The translations under genes were made by a program, and so were the position numbers. Below, one piece after another: positions 26,011-33,908 of a DNA stretch of 64,000 nucleotides. The notes beneath the pieces were generated by a model. That model saw only the letters and a list, made by a program, of their open reading frames with translations. It made no database searches and had not been told where the DNA came from. The stretch is taken from positions 3,100,501 to 3,164,500 of the forward strand of contig NZ_CP071007.1 of NCBI RefSeq assembly GCF_018417635.1. The letters run 5' to 3'. Every line of letters begins with the position of its first letter. Within the stretch, counting starts at the first letter, position 1. This stretch comes from Pseudomonas sp. SORT22. GTDB taxonomy: Bacteria > Pseudomonadota > Gammaproteobacteria > Pseudomonadales > Pseudomonadaceae.

Positions 26011-26640
26011 TCACTGGCGCAAAACAAACTCGGCCAACTGCTCAAGCGCCTGCGAACTCAACCCCGCAAATGCCGGCATCGGTACTTCCCCCCAGCGGCC
26101 ACTGCCGCCCTGGCTGATATGCTCGATGAGTTTCGCGACCGCCTGGCCATCATTTTTATAGCGCTTGGCAACGTCCCGATAGGCCGGGCCGACCACTTTG
26201 TGGTCAATGGCATGGCACGCCAGGCATGCATTCTGGTCCAGCAGCACCTGCACGTCGTTGACCGGCTTGTCGGTTGCCGGCAAGACGCTGGTCTGCGGTT
26301 GCATAGCCGTTGCCAGCGCACCTGAATAAGCCCCCGCCAGGTACTCGCCGATCACCTCCACGTCCGTATCCGATACTGGCGCGCCGTAGCTGTCTTTCAT
26401 CTTGCGGACCAACGCTGTCCAGTGCGCCCGGTCGAAACCTGGTGGTTGGTACTCGATGTAATCGGCCGAATGGCAGATCCCGCACTTCTGTTGCGCCAGG
26501 TTGTAGCCGGGCGCCTGCGACGGGCGCAGTTTGACTGTTTCGGCTGGCAACTCAATGGTCAGCGGCGCGGCATTCGCCTGCGCCGCGCAGGCAAGCAACA
26601 ATGCTGACAGTGCAACGTGTTTAATCAACCCAGCGTTCAT
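26011..26640 (-). CDS. Periplasmic c-type cytochrome with two heme motifs (SorB-like partner)
   Basis: 209 residues with a signal peptide (cleavage after ANA). Two heme-binding sites are present: C53-G-I-C-H57 and C139-L-A-C-H143, with likely Met ligands near the C-terminus (VPMPAF). It lies 4 bp after the sulfite-dehydrogenase-like gene, so it is the probable electron acceptor of that enzyme. The classical SorB is monoheme; this one has two sites, the first in a divergent N-terminal domain. Confidence 0.85.
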   Translation of the reverse strand: MNAGLIKHVALSALLLACAAQANAAPLTIELPAETVKLRPSQAPGYNLAQQKCGICHSADYIEYQPPGFDRAHWTALVRKMKDSYGAPVSDTDVEVIGEYLAGAYSGALATAMQPQTSVLPATDKPVNDVQVLLDQNACLACHAIDHKVVGPAYRDVAKRYKNDGQAVAKLIEHISQGGSGRWGEVPMPAFAGLSSQALEQLAEFVLRQ

Positions 26641-26644
26641 TGTT

Positions 26645-27880
26645 TCACTCCTGGACCACGGTAACCGGGGTGCTTTCGATGTCGTTCTTCAGGTAGATGG
26701 CGGGGTTCCACTGCAGTGTCCGCGGTTGCTGCTCGCCGTTGTTGCTGGTGGCGCGTACCTGCAAACCGACCTTGCCCAGGTGTCGCGGTCGCCACGCCAG
26801 TGTCCACTGGCGATACGAGTAGCGACCTAGGTCTTCGCCCAGCTGCGCCGGATGCCAACGCCGGCCACCGTCGTCCGACACCTCGACGCTGCGGATGCCG
26901 TGACCACCGTCAAAGGCAATACCTTCAAGAGTCAGCGGCTGGCCGAGTTTGACCCTGTCGCCGGCCTGCAGGCTGGTGATGAATGAACGGACTTTCAGCT
27001 GGCCGATTGGCCGGGTCTTGTCCGCTACGCTGCCGCCGGGTACGCATTGGCAGTCGTTGTCCGGCACGCGGTAGGCATTGGCCATGAAGAAGCCCTCGAA
27101 GGTGTGATCGATGACTTCGATTTCACTCAGGTGCTTGACCCAATAGGTGCCGGCATAGCCCGGCACGATCAACTTGATCGGGTAGCCGTTGAGCAAAGGA
27201 ATGTCTGTGCCGTTCATGGCCCAGGCGATCATCGGTTCGTCACTGAGCGCCAGATCGATTGCCAGTGACTTGATGAACTGCGGGGTGGTAGGCAGCACCG
27301 GCTGATCGAGGCCACGAAAGGTGACCTGTTTGCCAGCGGCCTGAACCCCGGCACGCTTGAGCACGGTTTTCAACGGGATACCGGTCCATCGCGCATTGCC
27401 CATCGAACCGTTGCCCAACTGCGCACCGAACACCCGCGGCAAGCCGAAACCTCGGCTGTTACCGGAGCACTGGTTGACTGCCACCACCTCAACCGCAGGC
27501 GCCAACGCCTTGAGTTCGGCAAGGCTCAGGCTCAGCGGCGTGTCTACCAGCCCCTTGATCTGCAACTGGTAAGTGTCCGGGTCGATCGAGGTCGGGATAT
27601 TGGCCAGGTGGTAGCGAACAAAAAACGCATCATTGGGCGTGAGTATCGACTCGTTAAACACCGAGAATGGCGTTTCCAGGTGCGGTGGCCGCGCGGTGAT
27701 GCGCATCAGCGGCCGCTTTTGCGGATAGGCCAGCAGCTCGCGAGTGCCGTTGGCGAAATCCAGTGTTTCATTTTCGCTGGCACGACTGCCTAACGGTGTT
27801 AACGCGAGGCCAGCAGTCACAAGGCTCGCCGTCTGCAGCAAGGTACGGCGCTTGTAGGTGTTGCGGGGTTGGTCGGGCAT
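26645..27880 (-). CDS. Molybdopterin sulfite dehydrogenase-like enzyme (SorA-type)
   Basis: 411 residues. The N-terminus carries a twin-arginine signal (KRRTLLQTASLVTAGLAL) for folded export to the periplasm. The sulfite-oxidase-family molybdopterin domain has the Mo-ligand C138 in VNQCSGNSRGF and the FRGLDQP block. A C-terminal Mo-co dimerisation domain has GHGIRSVEVSDDGGRRWHPA. It is expected to oxidise sulfite and pass electrons to the adjacent cytochrome. First gene of a two-gene operon. Confidence 0.85.
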   Translation of the reverse strand: MPDQPRNTYKRRTLLQTASLVTAGLALTPLGSRASENETLDFANGTRELLAYPQKRPLMRITARPPHLETPFSVFNESILTPNDAFFVRYHLANIPTSIDPDTYQLQIKGLVDTPLSLSLAELKALAPAVEVVAVNQCSGNSRGFGLPRVFGAQLGNGSMGNARWTGIPLKTVLKRAGVQAAGKQVTFRGLDQPVLPTTPQFIKSLAIDLALSDEPMIAWAMNGTDIPLLNGYPIKLIVPGYAGTYWVKHLSEIEVIDHTFEGFFMANAYRVPDNDCQCVPGGSVADKTRPIGQLKVRSFITSLQAGDRVKLGQPLTLEGIAFDGGHGIRSVEVSDDGGRRWHPAQLGEDLGRYSYRQWTLAWRPRHLGKVGLQVRATSNNGEQQPRTLQWNPAIYLKNDIESTPVTVVQE

Positions 27881-27956
27881 CGTCTATTGCACTCAACAGG
27901 GAAGGAATTGCTTGCGTTTCTCCTGTTGAAACTAAGTAACTGTAGGCAGCTAGCCT

Positions 27957-27981
27957 ATGGGAAATTTCCCAAACTCCTACG
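27957..27981. promoter_or_regulatory. Palindromic GGGAAATTTCCC motif upstream of the sulfite dehydrogenase operon
   Basis: A perfect 12-bp palindrome GGGAAATTTCCC (27959-27970), flanked by TAT and followed by AAACTCCTAC. It lies 79 bp upstream of the SorA-like start. Related sequence (TAGGAAATTTCC, later ACTCCTA) occurs upstream of the fimbrial operon, so both may be bound by the same regulator. Confidence 0.45.
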
Positions 27982-27994
27982 AGCGGATGCCGCG

Positions 27995-30900
27995 TCAACG
28001 CCCAGGAAACACCCCGGACTGCCTCAACGCCGACTCCAACACCCCCAGCGCCTGATCAAGCTCAGCCACACACACCTCAAGCCGCTCGACATCCAGCTGC
28101 GGCGCACCGCACACCGCATCCAGCTGCCGGCAGGCGCTGACCAGCTGCACCGCCCTGACCACTTGCGCGGCGCCCTTGATACGGTGGGACAGCCTCGCCA
28201 GGCTTTCGGTATCGCGCTGCGCCAGCAGCGCTGCCAGCTGTTGCCGGTCGTGCTGGTTGTTGTTGACCAATTCCTCGAGGATCTGGCGAAACTTCATCGG
28301 CTCGTTGTTGAGCAACAACTTGAGCGGCGCCAGGTCCATCACCGCCGTTGCCGCGGCCATCGGCAGGTCGGACGCGGCCAGATGCGGCTGCACCTCGGTT
28401 GGCGGGCCATCGTCATGCAAAGCGCGCAAACGCGCATCCAGTTCATCCACGCCGATTGGCTTGATCAGGCAGTCGTCCATGCCGGCCTTGATGCACAGTT
28501 CGATTCCCTCAGGTTGTGCATCAGCCGTCAGGCCAATGATGACCGTACGTTCCTCTGTGTCGCCGCCCTCTGCCTGGCGAATGGCCTGCGCCAGTTGCGA
28601 GCCGCTCATCACCGGCATGTGGCAATCGGTGATGACCACGTCGAACGCGCCCTCGGACCACCGCTCGAACGCCACCTGGCCGTTTTCAGCCTCGCTGACG
28701 TCATGGCCGAGGAAGCTCAGTTGTTGATGCAGCACGCGCCGGTTGACTTGATGATCGTCCACCACCAGTACCTGCAAGCGATAGCGTTGCCCGCTCGGCG
28801 CCTTCTGCCCCGCCTGCAGCCCGGCAACCGCCTCAAGCACCTGGAAGCGCAGCGCCATGTCTACCCGTGTGCCCTGCCCCGGCTCGCTGCTGATGCTGAC
28901 CTGCCCGCCCATCATTTCGCACAGCGAACGGCAGATGACCAGGCCCAGGCCGGTGCCTTCGTTTTCCCGCACGTTGCGCTGTACCTGGACAAACGGCTGG
29001 AACAATTGCTGCTGGTCGTGTGCGGCTATGCCGATGCCTGAGTCCTCGACGATAACTTGCACATCCATCTGCGCTGAATCGTTGAGGTGGCCGACCACCG
29101 TGACTTTGACGAAGCCGGCCTCGGTGAACTTGATGGCGTTGCTCAGCAGGTTGGAGACTACCTGCTTGAAGCGCAGGGCATCGACCAGTACATCGCGGTT
29201 GATCTCGGCATCGATCTCCAGCATCAGCGTCAGGCGCTTGTGCCGGGCCAGGCCTTCGAATACCCGGGCCACCGACTCGACCAGTTCCCGCAGGTTGGCG
29301 CGCTTGGGTGAGAGGCTCATGCGCCCGGACTCGATGCGGGCAATGTCAAGAATGTCGCCGATCAGCTCCAGCAGGCCGGTCGCCGAGTTGTGGGCGATTT
29401 CGATGCTGGTGCGGTCGATGCGCTCATCGGCGGAGCGCTTGAGGATCAACTCCAGCAGGCCGATCACGGCGTTCATCGGCGTGCGGATTTCATGGCTCAT
29501 GGTCGCCAGGAAACGCGTCTTGGCCCGGCTCGCTTCAACTGCCTGCTCTTTCGCCTCCTGCAACTGCTGCACCAGCCTGTGATGCTCGGTCAGGTCCATC
29601 CAGCCGCAGATCACCCCACGGGTAACACCTTGCGAATCTTCGAAGGGTTGAATCCAGTGTTCGATCCAGGCCTCTTTGCCGTGCATGCGAATGGCGTGGA
29701 CCGCCTCGATCGATTGCCCTTCACGCATGGCGCGCAGGTAACTGCCGTGAAAGTCGGGAAGCGCCTGCGCCTCGATGCCGGGCATCTCGTGGATCGTCTT
29801 GTTCAAGACTTGATCGGCACTCAGGCCGACACTCGCCAGGTAGCTGCGGTTGCACGACAGCATGCGGCCGTCGACATCACGCACATACAAGGGCCGCGGC
29901 ATGCTGTCGGTCAGGGTTTCAATAAACTGCAACTGGTCGTTGAGCCTGTGTTCGGCGCGCGTGCGCGCACGAATCTGGCGGCGCAGGTACAGCACCCAGA
30001 CCAGGGCAAGCGCCAGCAGCACCACAGCGCCAGCCACCAGCTCGGTGATCAGCGTTCGATAATCACGCCAGGTCTCGCCGCTCATGCCAGGGGGCGAGCG
30101 CCAGCGGTTGGTAATGGCCGTGAGTTCGTCCGGCGAGATGTCCTGCAGGGCCTTGTCGAGGATCGACTGCAGCTCCGAATCGCTGCGGCGCATGGCGAAA
30201 TTGGCAGTGGCCGGGCCGATGTCGAGCAATGCGTTGATGCTCAGGCCATTGTCAAACAGGCGAATGTTGTAATAGCGCGCGGTCGCCAGTGGGGCCACGG
30301 CGGCATCGGCCTTGCCTTCGTACAGCAGGTTCATGGCGTCGAGCGAGGCGCCCGCCTCGACCAGTTGTGCCTCGGGGTAACGTTCGCGCAAGGCTGTCAG
30401 CCCGACCAGGCCGGTGGGTATCGCCAGGCGTTTGCCGGCGAGGTCAGCGGGCTCGACAGGCTCACCCTGCTTGCCCAACAGCACGAAGCGGCTGGACAGA
30501 AACGGCCGGGAAAAACGCAGCACCGCGCCGCGCTCGGGGCTTGCGGTCATGATCGCAAGGTCGGCCCGTTTGTTGCGCAACGACTCGATACGTTGTGGGT
30601 AGCTGCCACTGCGCGACTGCACCTCAAAGCGCAAGCCGGTGTTCAGGGTGATGACTTCCAGCAGGTCGGCGGCAATCCCGGAGAACGCACCGTTGGCATC
30701 GAAGAAGGCCACCGGCGCCAGGTCGTCATTGATCTGCAGGCGCACCACGGGATGGCGCGCCAGCCAGCGCGACTCCTCGGTAGTGAAGGCGATTCCCTCA
30801 TCGTTGGGAATGAAGCTGTTGCCCAGCCAGCGTCGGGCCAGATTGGTCAGTTGCTCCTTGCCGATCGCCTCGATGGCGATATCGACCAGGGCCTGCAAAC

Positions 30901-31639
30901 GGCTGTTGTCGGCGCGCAAGGCATAGCCATAGCCGGCCATTGGCAAATCGACAAAGCGCTCGAAACGCAAAAAGCCATAAAAGGAATGATTCAGCCGGTA
31001 ATAAGCGCTGAGCACATCATCCAGGTACAGGTCGGCCTGCCCGAACGCCGCGGCGGCAATCGCCTGGTCATGACCGGGATACACACGAATGAGCGCCTGG
31101 GGAAATCGCCGGCGCGCCTCTTCGCTGTGCTGGCTGGCAACCGCAACGGTCAAACCGGCCAGGTTGTCGGGGGATGCCTGTGGCTGGTTGGCATGCTTGA
31201 ACAACGCCAGGCGATCGCGGGCAAAAGGCCGGGTGAAAATCAGTGCTTGCCCAGGCGCCTGGCGGATGTGCTGGCTCACCAGGTCAACGCTGCCAGCCTG
31301 CAACGCCCGCAATGCCGCCTGATCGTCGCTAAACGGCACCACCCGGACCTGCACCCCGAGCAATTGCGCGATCAGCGCGCTGGCGTCGGCGCTGATGCCT
31401 TCGTACTGGTTGTCATCATCGACAACCCGAAAAGGCTCGGTTTCGGTGGCCGATACGCCGATGACCAGTTCATTTTTACGCCGCAGCCAATGCCAGTCTT
31501 CGTTGCTAATGGCCACGTCGTGACGGTCAATGCGCAACTGGCTGGACAGCACTTGCGGCTCAACCGGCAAACTTGCGGCGAATACCGGGACACTTAGCAG
31601 AAACGGGTAGATCAACAGCCAGATAAATCGTAAATGCAT
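27995..31639 (-). CDS. BvgS/RocS-like multidomain hybrid sensor kinase
   Basis: 1214 residues. Signal peptide 1-21; two tandem periplasmic solute-binding (SBP_bac_3/Venus-flytrap) domains at about 45-270 and 290-510; a membrane helix about 528-550; a PAS domain about 570-690; HisKA with H716 (MSHEIRTPMN); HATPase with GTGLGLVICR; a receiver with D1005 (VITDCHMP); and a C-terminal HPt with H1152 (LSHRIKGAA). This is the phosphorelay layout of BvgS, EvgS and Pseudomonas RocS proteins. Divergent from a matching LuxR-type regulator, with a chaperone-usher operon beyond it, so control of adhesion is likely. The 279-bp gap shows AT-rich sequence but no clear box. Confidence 0.92.
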   Translation of the reverse strand: MHLRFIWLLIYPFLLSVPVFAASLPVEPQVLSSQLRIDRHDVAISNEDWHWLRRKNELVIGVSATETEPFRVVDDDNQYEGISADASALIAQLLGVQVRVVPFSDDQAALRALQAGSVDLVSQHIRQAPGQALIFTRPFARDRLALFKHANQPQASPDNLAGLTVAVASQHSEEARRRFPQALIRVYPGHDQAIAAAAFGQADLYLDDVLSAYYRLNHSFYGFLRFERFVDLPMAGYGYALRADNSRLQALVDIAIEAIGKEQLTNLARRWLGNSFIPNDEGIAFTTEESRWLARHPVVRLQINDDLAPVAFFDANGAFSGIAADLLEVITLNTGLRFEVQSRSGSYPQRIESLRNKRADLAIMTASPERGAVLRFSRPFLSSRFVLLGKQGEPVEPADLAGKRLAIPTGLVGLTALRERYPEAQLVEAGASLDAMNLLYEGKADAAVAPLATARYYNIRLFDNGLSINALLDIGPATANFAMRRSDSELQSILDKALQDISPDELTAITNRWRSPPGMSGETWRDYRTLITELVAGAVVLLALALVWVLYLRRQIRARTRAEHRLNDQLQFIETLTDSMPRPLYVRDVDGRMLSCNRSYLASVGLSADQVLNKTIHEMPGIEAQALPDFHGSYLRAMREGQSIEAVHAIRMHGKEAWIEHWIQPFEDSQGVTRGVICGWMDLTEHHRLVQQLQEAKEQAVEASRAKTRFLATMSHEIRTPMNAVIGLLELILKRSADERIDRTSIEIAHNSATGLLELIGDILDIARIESGRMSLSPKRANLRELVESVARVFEGLARHKRLTLMLEIDAEINRDVLVDALRFKQVVSNLLSNAIKFTEAGFVKVTVVGHLNDSAQMDVQVIVEDSGIGIAAHDQQQLFQPFVQVQRNVRENEGTGLGLVICRSLCEMMGGQVSISSEPGQGTRVDMALRFQVLEAVAGLQAGQKAPSGQRYRLQVLVVDDHQVNRRVLHQQLSFLGHDVSEAENGQVAFERWSEGAFDVVITDCHMPVMSGSQLAQAIRQAEGGDTEERTVIIGLTADAQPEGIELCIKAGMDDCLIKPIGVDELDARLRALHDDGPPTEVQPHLAASDLPMAAATAVMDLAPLKLLLNNEPMKFRQILEELVNNNQHDRQQLAALLAQRDTESLARLSHRIKGAAQVVRAVQLVSACRQLDAVCGAPQLDVERLEVCVAELDQALGVLESALRQSGVFPGR

Positions 31640-31918
31640 AGGCAGGTCAGTAACCAGGGCGCGTCAAAGAGCCAGTAATCATAACCCGGTATGCCCTGCC
31701 CGTTGCTGTTCAGCGGTGTTTAGTACGATGACTGGGCAGATTATTATCAATTCCGTTGCTGGATCGCCTCTGTTTTAAAAAAGGCCATAGGACAAATCTG
31801 AAATACACTTGGAATACTCATAAAAAACAAGGAAAACAGTCAGCTTTTCAGGCAGGCATCGGTGTTAGAATTTTTAACTTCGCTCACTACACGTCGTGTG
31901 TTAAAGGTTCATGAATTT

Positions 31919-32542
31919 ATGCATAGCGTACTGATCGTTGACGATCACCCGGTCATTCGCCTGGCGGTCAGGGTTCTTCTGGAAAACAACGGCATGCACG
32001 TGGTGGGCGAAACCGACAACGGCATCGATGCCCTTGCACTGACCCGCGAGCATGCCCCCGATGTGGTCATTCTCGATATTGGCATCCCGAAACTTGACGG
32101 GCTGTCGGTGATTTCCCGAATCAAAGCCCTGGAAACACCCAGCAAAGTCCTGGTGCTGACCTCGCAAACCGCCGATGCGGTGTGCCAGCGCTGCATCAAG
32201 ATGGGCGCACGCGGCTTCGTCAACAAGGAAGAGGACCTCGGTAACCTGGTCAGCGCCTTGAAAGCAGTGCTTGCCGGCTACACCTTCTTCCCGACCTTGA
32301 CCCACGAAAGCGTGATTTCGGCAGAAAACCGCTCCGAGTTCGAACGCATCCAGCAATTGACCGACCGCGAAATGGTGGTGCTGCAACACCTGGCCCAGGG
32401 CTACTCCAACAAGGCCATTGGCGAAAAACTGTTCTTGAGCAACAAGACCGTCAGTACCTACAAGACCCGCCTGCTGGAAAAACTGGGTGCGACCTCATTG
32501 GTGGAACTGGCTGAACTTGCCAAGCGTAATGCGCTGGTGTGA
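31919..32542 (+). CDS. BvgA/RocA-like LuxR-type response regulator
   Basis: 207 residues. The receiver has D8-D9 (LIVDDHPVIR), phosphoacceptor D53 (VVILDIGIP), and the Thr/Lys elements (LVLTSQ, GFVNKEE). The C-terminal LuxR HTH reads LTDREMVVLQHLAQGYSNKAIGEKLFLSNKTVSTYKTRLLEKL, close to EvgA/BvgA/RocA1. The start at 31919 (MHSVLIVDDHP) fits the family; longer in-frame starts exist upstream. Partner of the hybrid kinase on the other strand. The fimbrial operon begins 171 bp downstream. Confidence 0.9.
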   Translation: MHSVLIVDDHPVIRLAVRVLLENNGMHVVGETDNGIDALALTREHAPDVVILDIGIPKLDGLSVISRIKALETPSKVLVLTSQTADAVCQRCIKMGARGFVNKEEDLGNLVSALKAVLAGYTFFPTLTHESVISAENRSEFERIQQLTDREMVVLQHLAQGYSNKAIGEKLFLSNKTVSTYKTRLLEKLGATSLVELAELAKRNALV

Positions 32543-32566
32543 CGCCGGCCGGGAAATAATTCAATG

Positions 32567-32627
32567 TAGGAAATTTCCGATGGTATTAACGGAAGTTTCC
32601 TAGTCAGATTGACGACAACAACTCCTA
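32567..32627. promoter_or_regulatory. BvgA-like heptad cluster upstream of the fimbrial operon
   Basis: TAGGAAATTTCC (32567-32578) and GGAAGTTTCCTA (32591-32602) form a dyad with 11 of 12 matches and a 12-nt spacer. Each arm is itself near-palindromic. Read as heptads this gives TAGGAAA, TTTCCGA and TTTCCTA, like the TTTCCTA heptads bound by BvgA; a further ACTCCTA lies at 32621-32627. Position: 87-147 bp upstream of the major pilin start. Confidence 0.5.
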
Positions 32628-32713
32628 GACTGGCCCCAGCTCAACGGTACATCGATACCCGAGCAGCCAACGGAACCCTGGAGGGTTTCCTGTACATAAT
32701 CTAGGAGTATGTA

Positions 32714-33268
32714 ATGAAACTGAGTACCTTGACTGGCGCGATGATGACAATTGCCCTTGCTGCAGCTTCGGCTGGCGCGAGTGCAGCGGATCAAGGCAAC
32801 GGCGTGATTACCTTCAAGGGCGCAATCATTGATTCGCCGTGCACCATCGCTCAAGAGTCGCAGTACCAGACTGTTGAAATGGACCAGATCTCCAACGTGG
32901 TACTGAAAGATGGCGGCAAGTCCCGCGCTACGCCATTCCGTATCGAACTGCGTGGCTGTGAGCTGGGCACCATCAAGTCGGCGACCGCAACCTTCACCGG
33001 TTCGGGTTCTACTGCCAACCCGCAACTGCTGGCCATCAACGGTACCGCCAAGGGCGCCAGCCTGGCCATCGCCGACAACAAGGGCGACCTGATCAAGCTG
33101 GGCGATGCTGCCCCTGCGCAGCAACTGTCCAACGGTAACACCTTCCTGCAGTTCCAGGCCTACCTGCAAGGCGACATGACCACCCCGAAAGAAGGCAGCC
33201 CAGTGGCCGCGACTATCGTTCCGGGTAACTTCGAAACCTTCGCCAACTTCACCCTGGCTTACCAGTAA
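32714..33268 (+). CDS. Major fimbrial subunit (type 1-like pilin)
   Basis: 184 residues with a signal peptide ending in GASA. Pilin pattern: short N-terminal donor strand (GNGVITFKGAII), first Cys in DSPCTI and second in RGCELG forming the disulfide, and the C-terminal beta-zipper FANFTLAYQ with penultimate Tyr. An AGGAG site precedes the ATG. First gene of the nine-gene operon and the best candidate for the shaft subunit. Confidence 0.9.
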   Translation: MKLSTLTGAMMTIALAAASAGASAADQGNGVITFKGAIIDSPCTIAQESQYQTVEMDQISNVVLKDGGKSRATPFRIELRGCELGTIKSATATFTGSGSTANPQLLAINGTAKGASLAIADNKGDLIKLGDAAPAQQLSNGNTFLQFQAYLQGDMTTPKEGSPVAATIVPGNFETFANFTLAYQ

Positions 33269-33338
33269 GCCGAATCGCCTCTCTGGCGTCCCGGGCATCT
33301 GTGTTTGACAGGTGCCCGGGAAGTTTGCGGAGCCTGTG

Positions 33339-33863
33339 ATGTATCGTCCGACCCTATTACTGCCGGTGTATCTTTGTCTGCTTGCAGGCCACGCTTACTG
33401 CGCCGAACCCATACTCAAGGCGCAAGTGCATATGGCCGGGAGCATTGTCGATGCAGCCTGTGCAATACAAGTTGGCAATGAAAACCAGACGGTGTTTCTG
33501 CAACCGACTGCAATCAACGGACTGGTCAGCGGTGAAGTCCCGATTCAACAACCGCTCAATATCTACATCACTCGCTGCATTGGAAGCAGCGCTGAAATTG
33601 CGCGAAGCCCGCACGCGTTCAAAATAACGTTTGAAGGTGATGGCCAGACCCAGTTCAACGTTCAAGGGGCGGCCAAGGGTATTGCCATACAAATTAAGGA
33701 TGGTCAGGGGAAGTTGATCAGCCCGGGCATGCCTGTCGAAGACCGCACACTGTCGGCCGACAACATGGCGCTTAATTATTCCATTGCCCTGGTGGGTACC
33801 GGCCAGTCACTCGAGGCCGGCGACTTTCACGCCACGATAAAACTCAATATCCAACACTTCTGA
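33339..33863 (+). CDS. Fimbrial subunit (minor pilin)
   Basis: 174 residues, starting MYRPTLLLPVYLCLLAGHAYC (signal peptide). Pilin features: VHMAGSIVDAACAI with the first Cys, TRCIGSS with the second, and a terminal strand ATIKLNIQHF. The ATG at 33339 has GCGGAG upstream; an earlier ATG at 33312 is less suitable. GC content is a little lower than in the usher gene. Confidence 0.85.
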   Translation: MYRPTLLLPVYLCLLAGHAYCAEPILKAQVHMAGSIVDAACAIQVGNENQTVFLQPTAINGLVSGEVPIQQPLNIYITRCIGSSAEIARSPHAFKITFEGDGQTQFNVQGAAKGIAIQIKDGQGKLISPGMPVEDRTLSADNMALNYSIALVGTGQSLEAGDFHATIKLNIQHF

Positions 33864-33908
33864 GTGCTATCGGACTGCTGTTGCTTTCTCTTCAAGGATG
33901 CGTGTCTC

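Noticed and set aside
29390..31597. 735-residue open frame antisense to the hybrid kinase
   Set aside because: It lies wholly inside the kinase gene, whose domains are clear over the full length.
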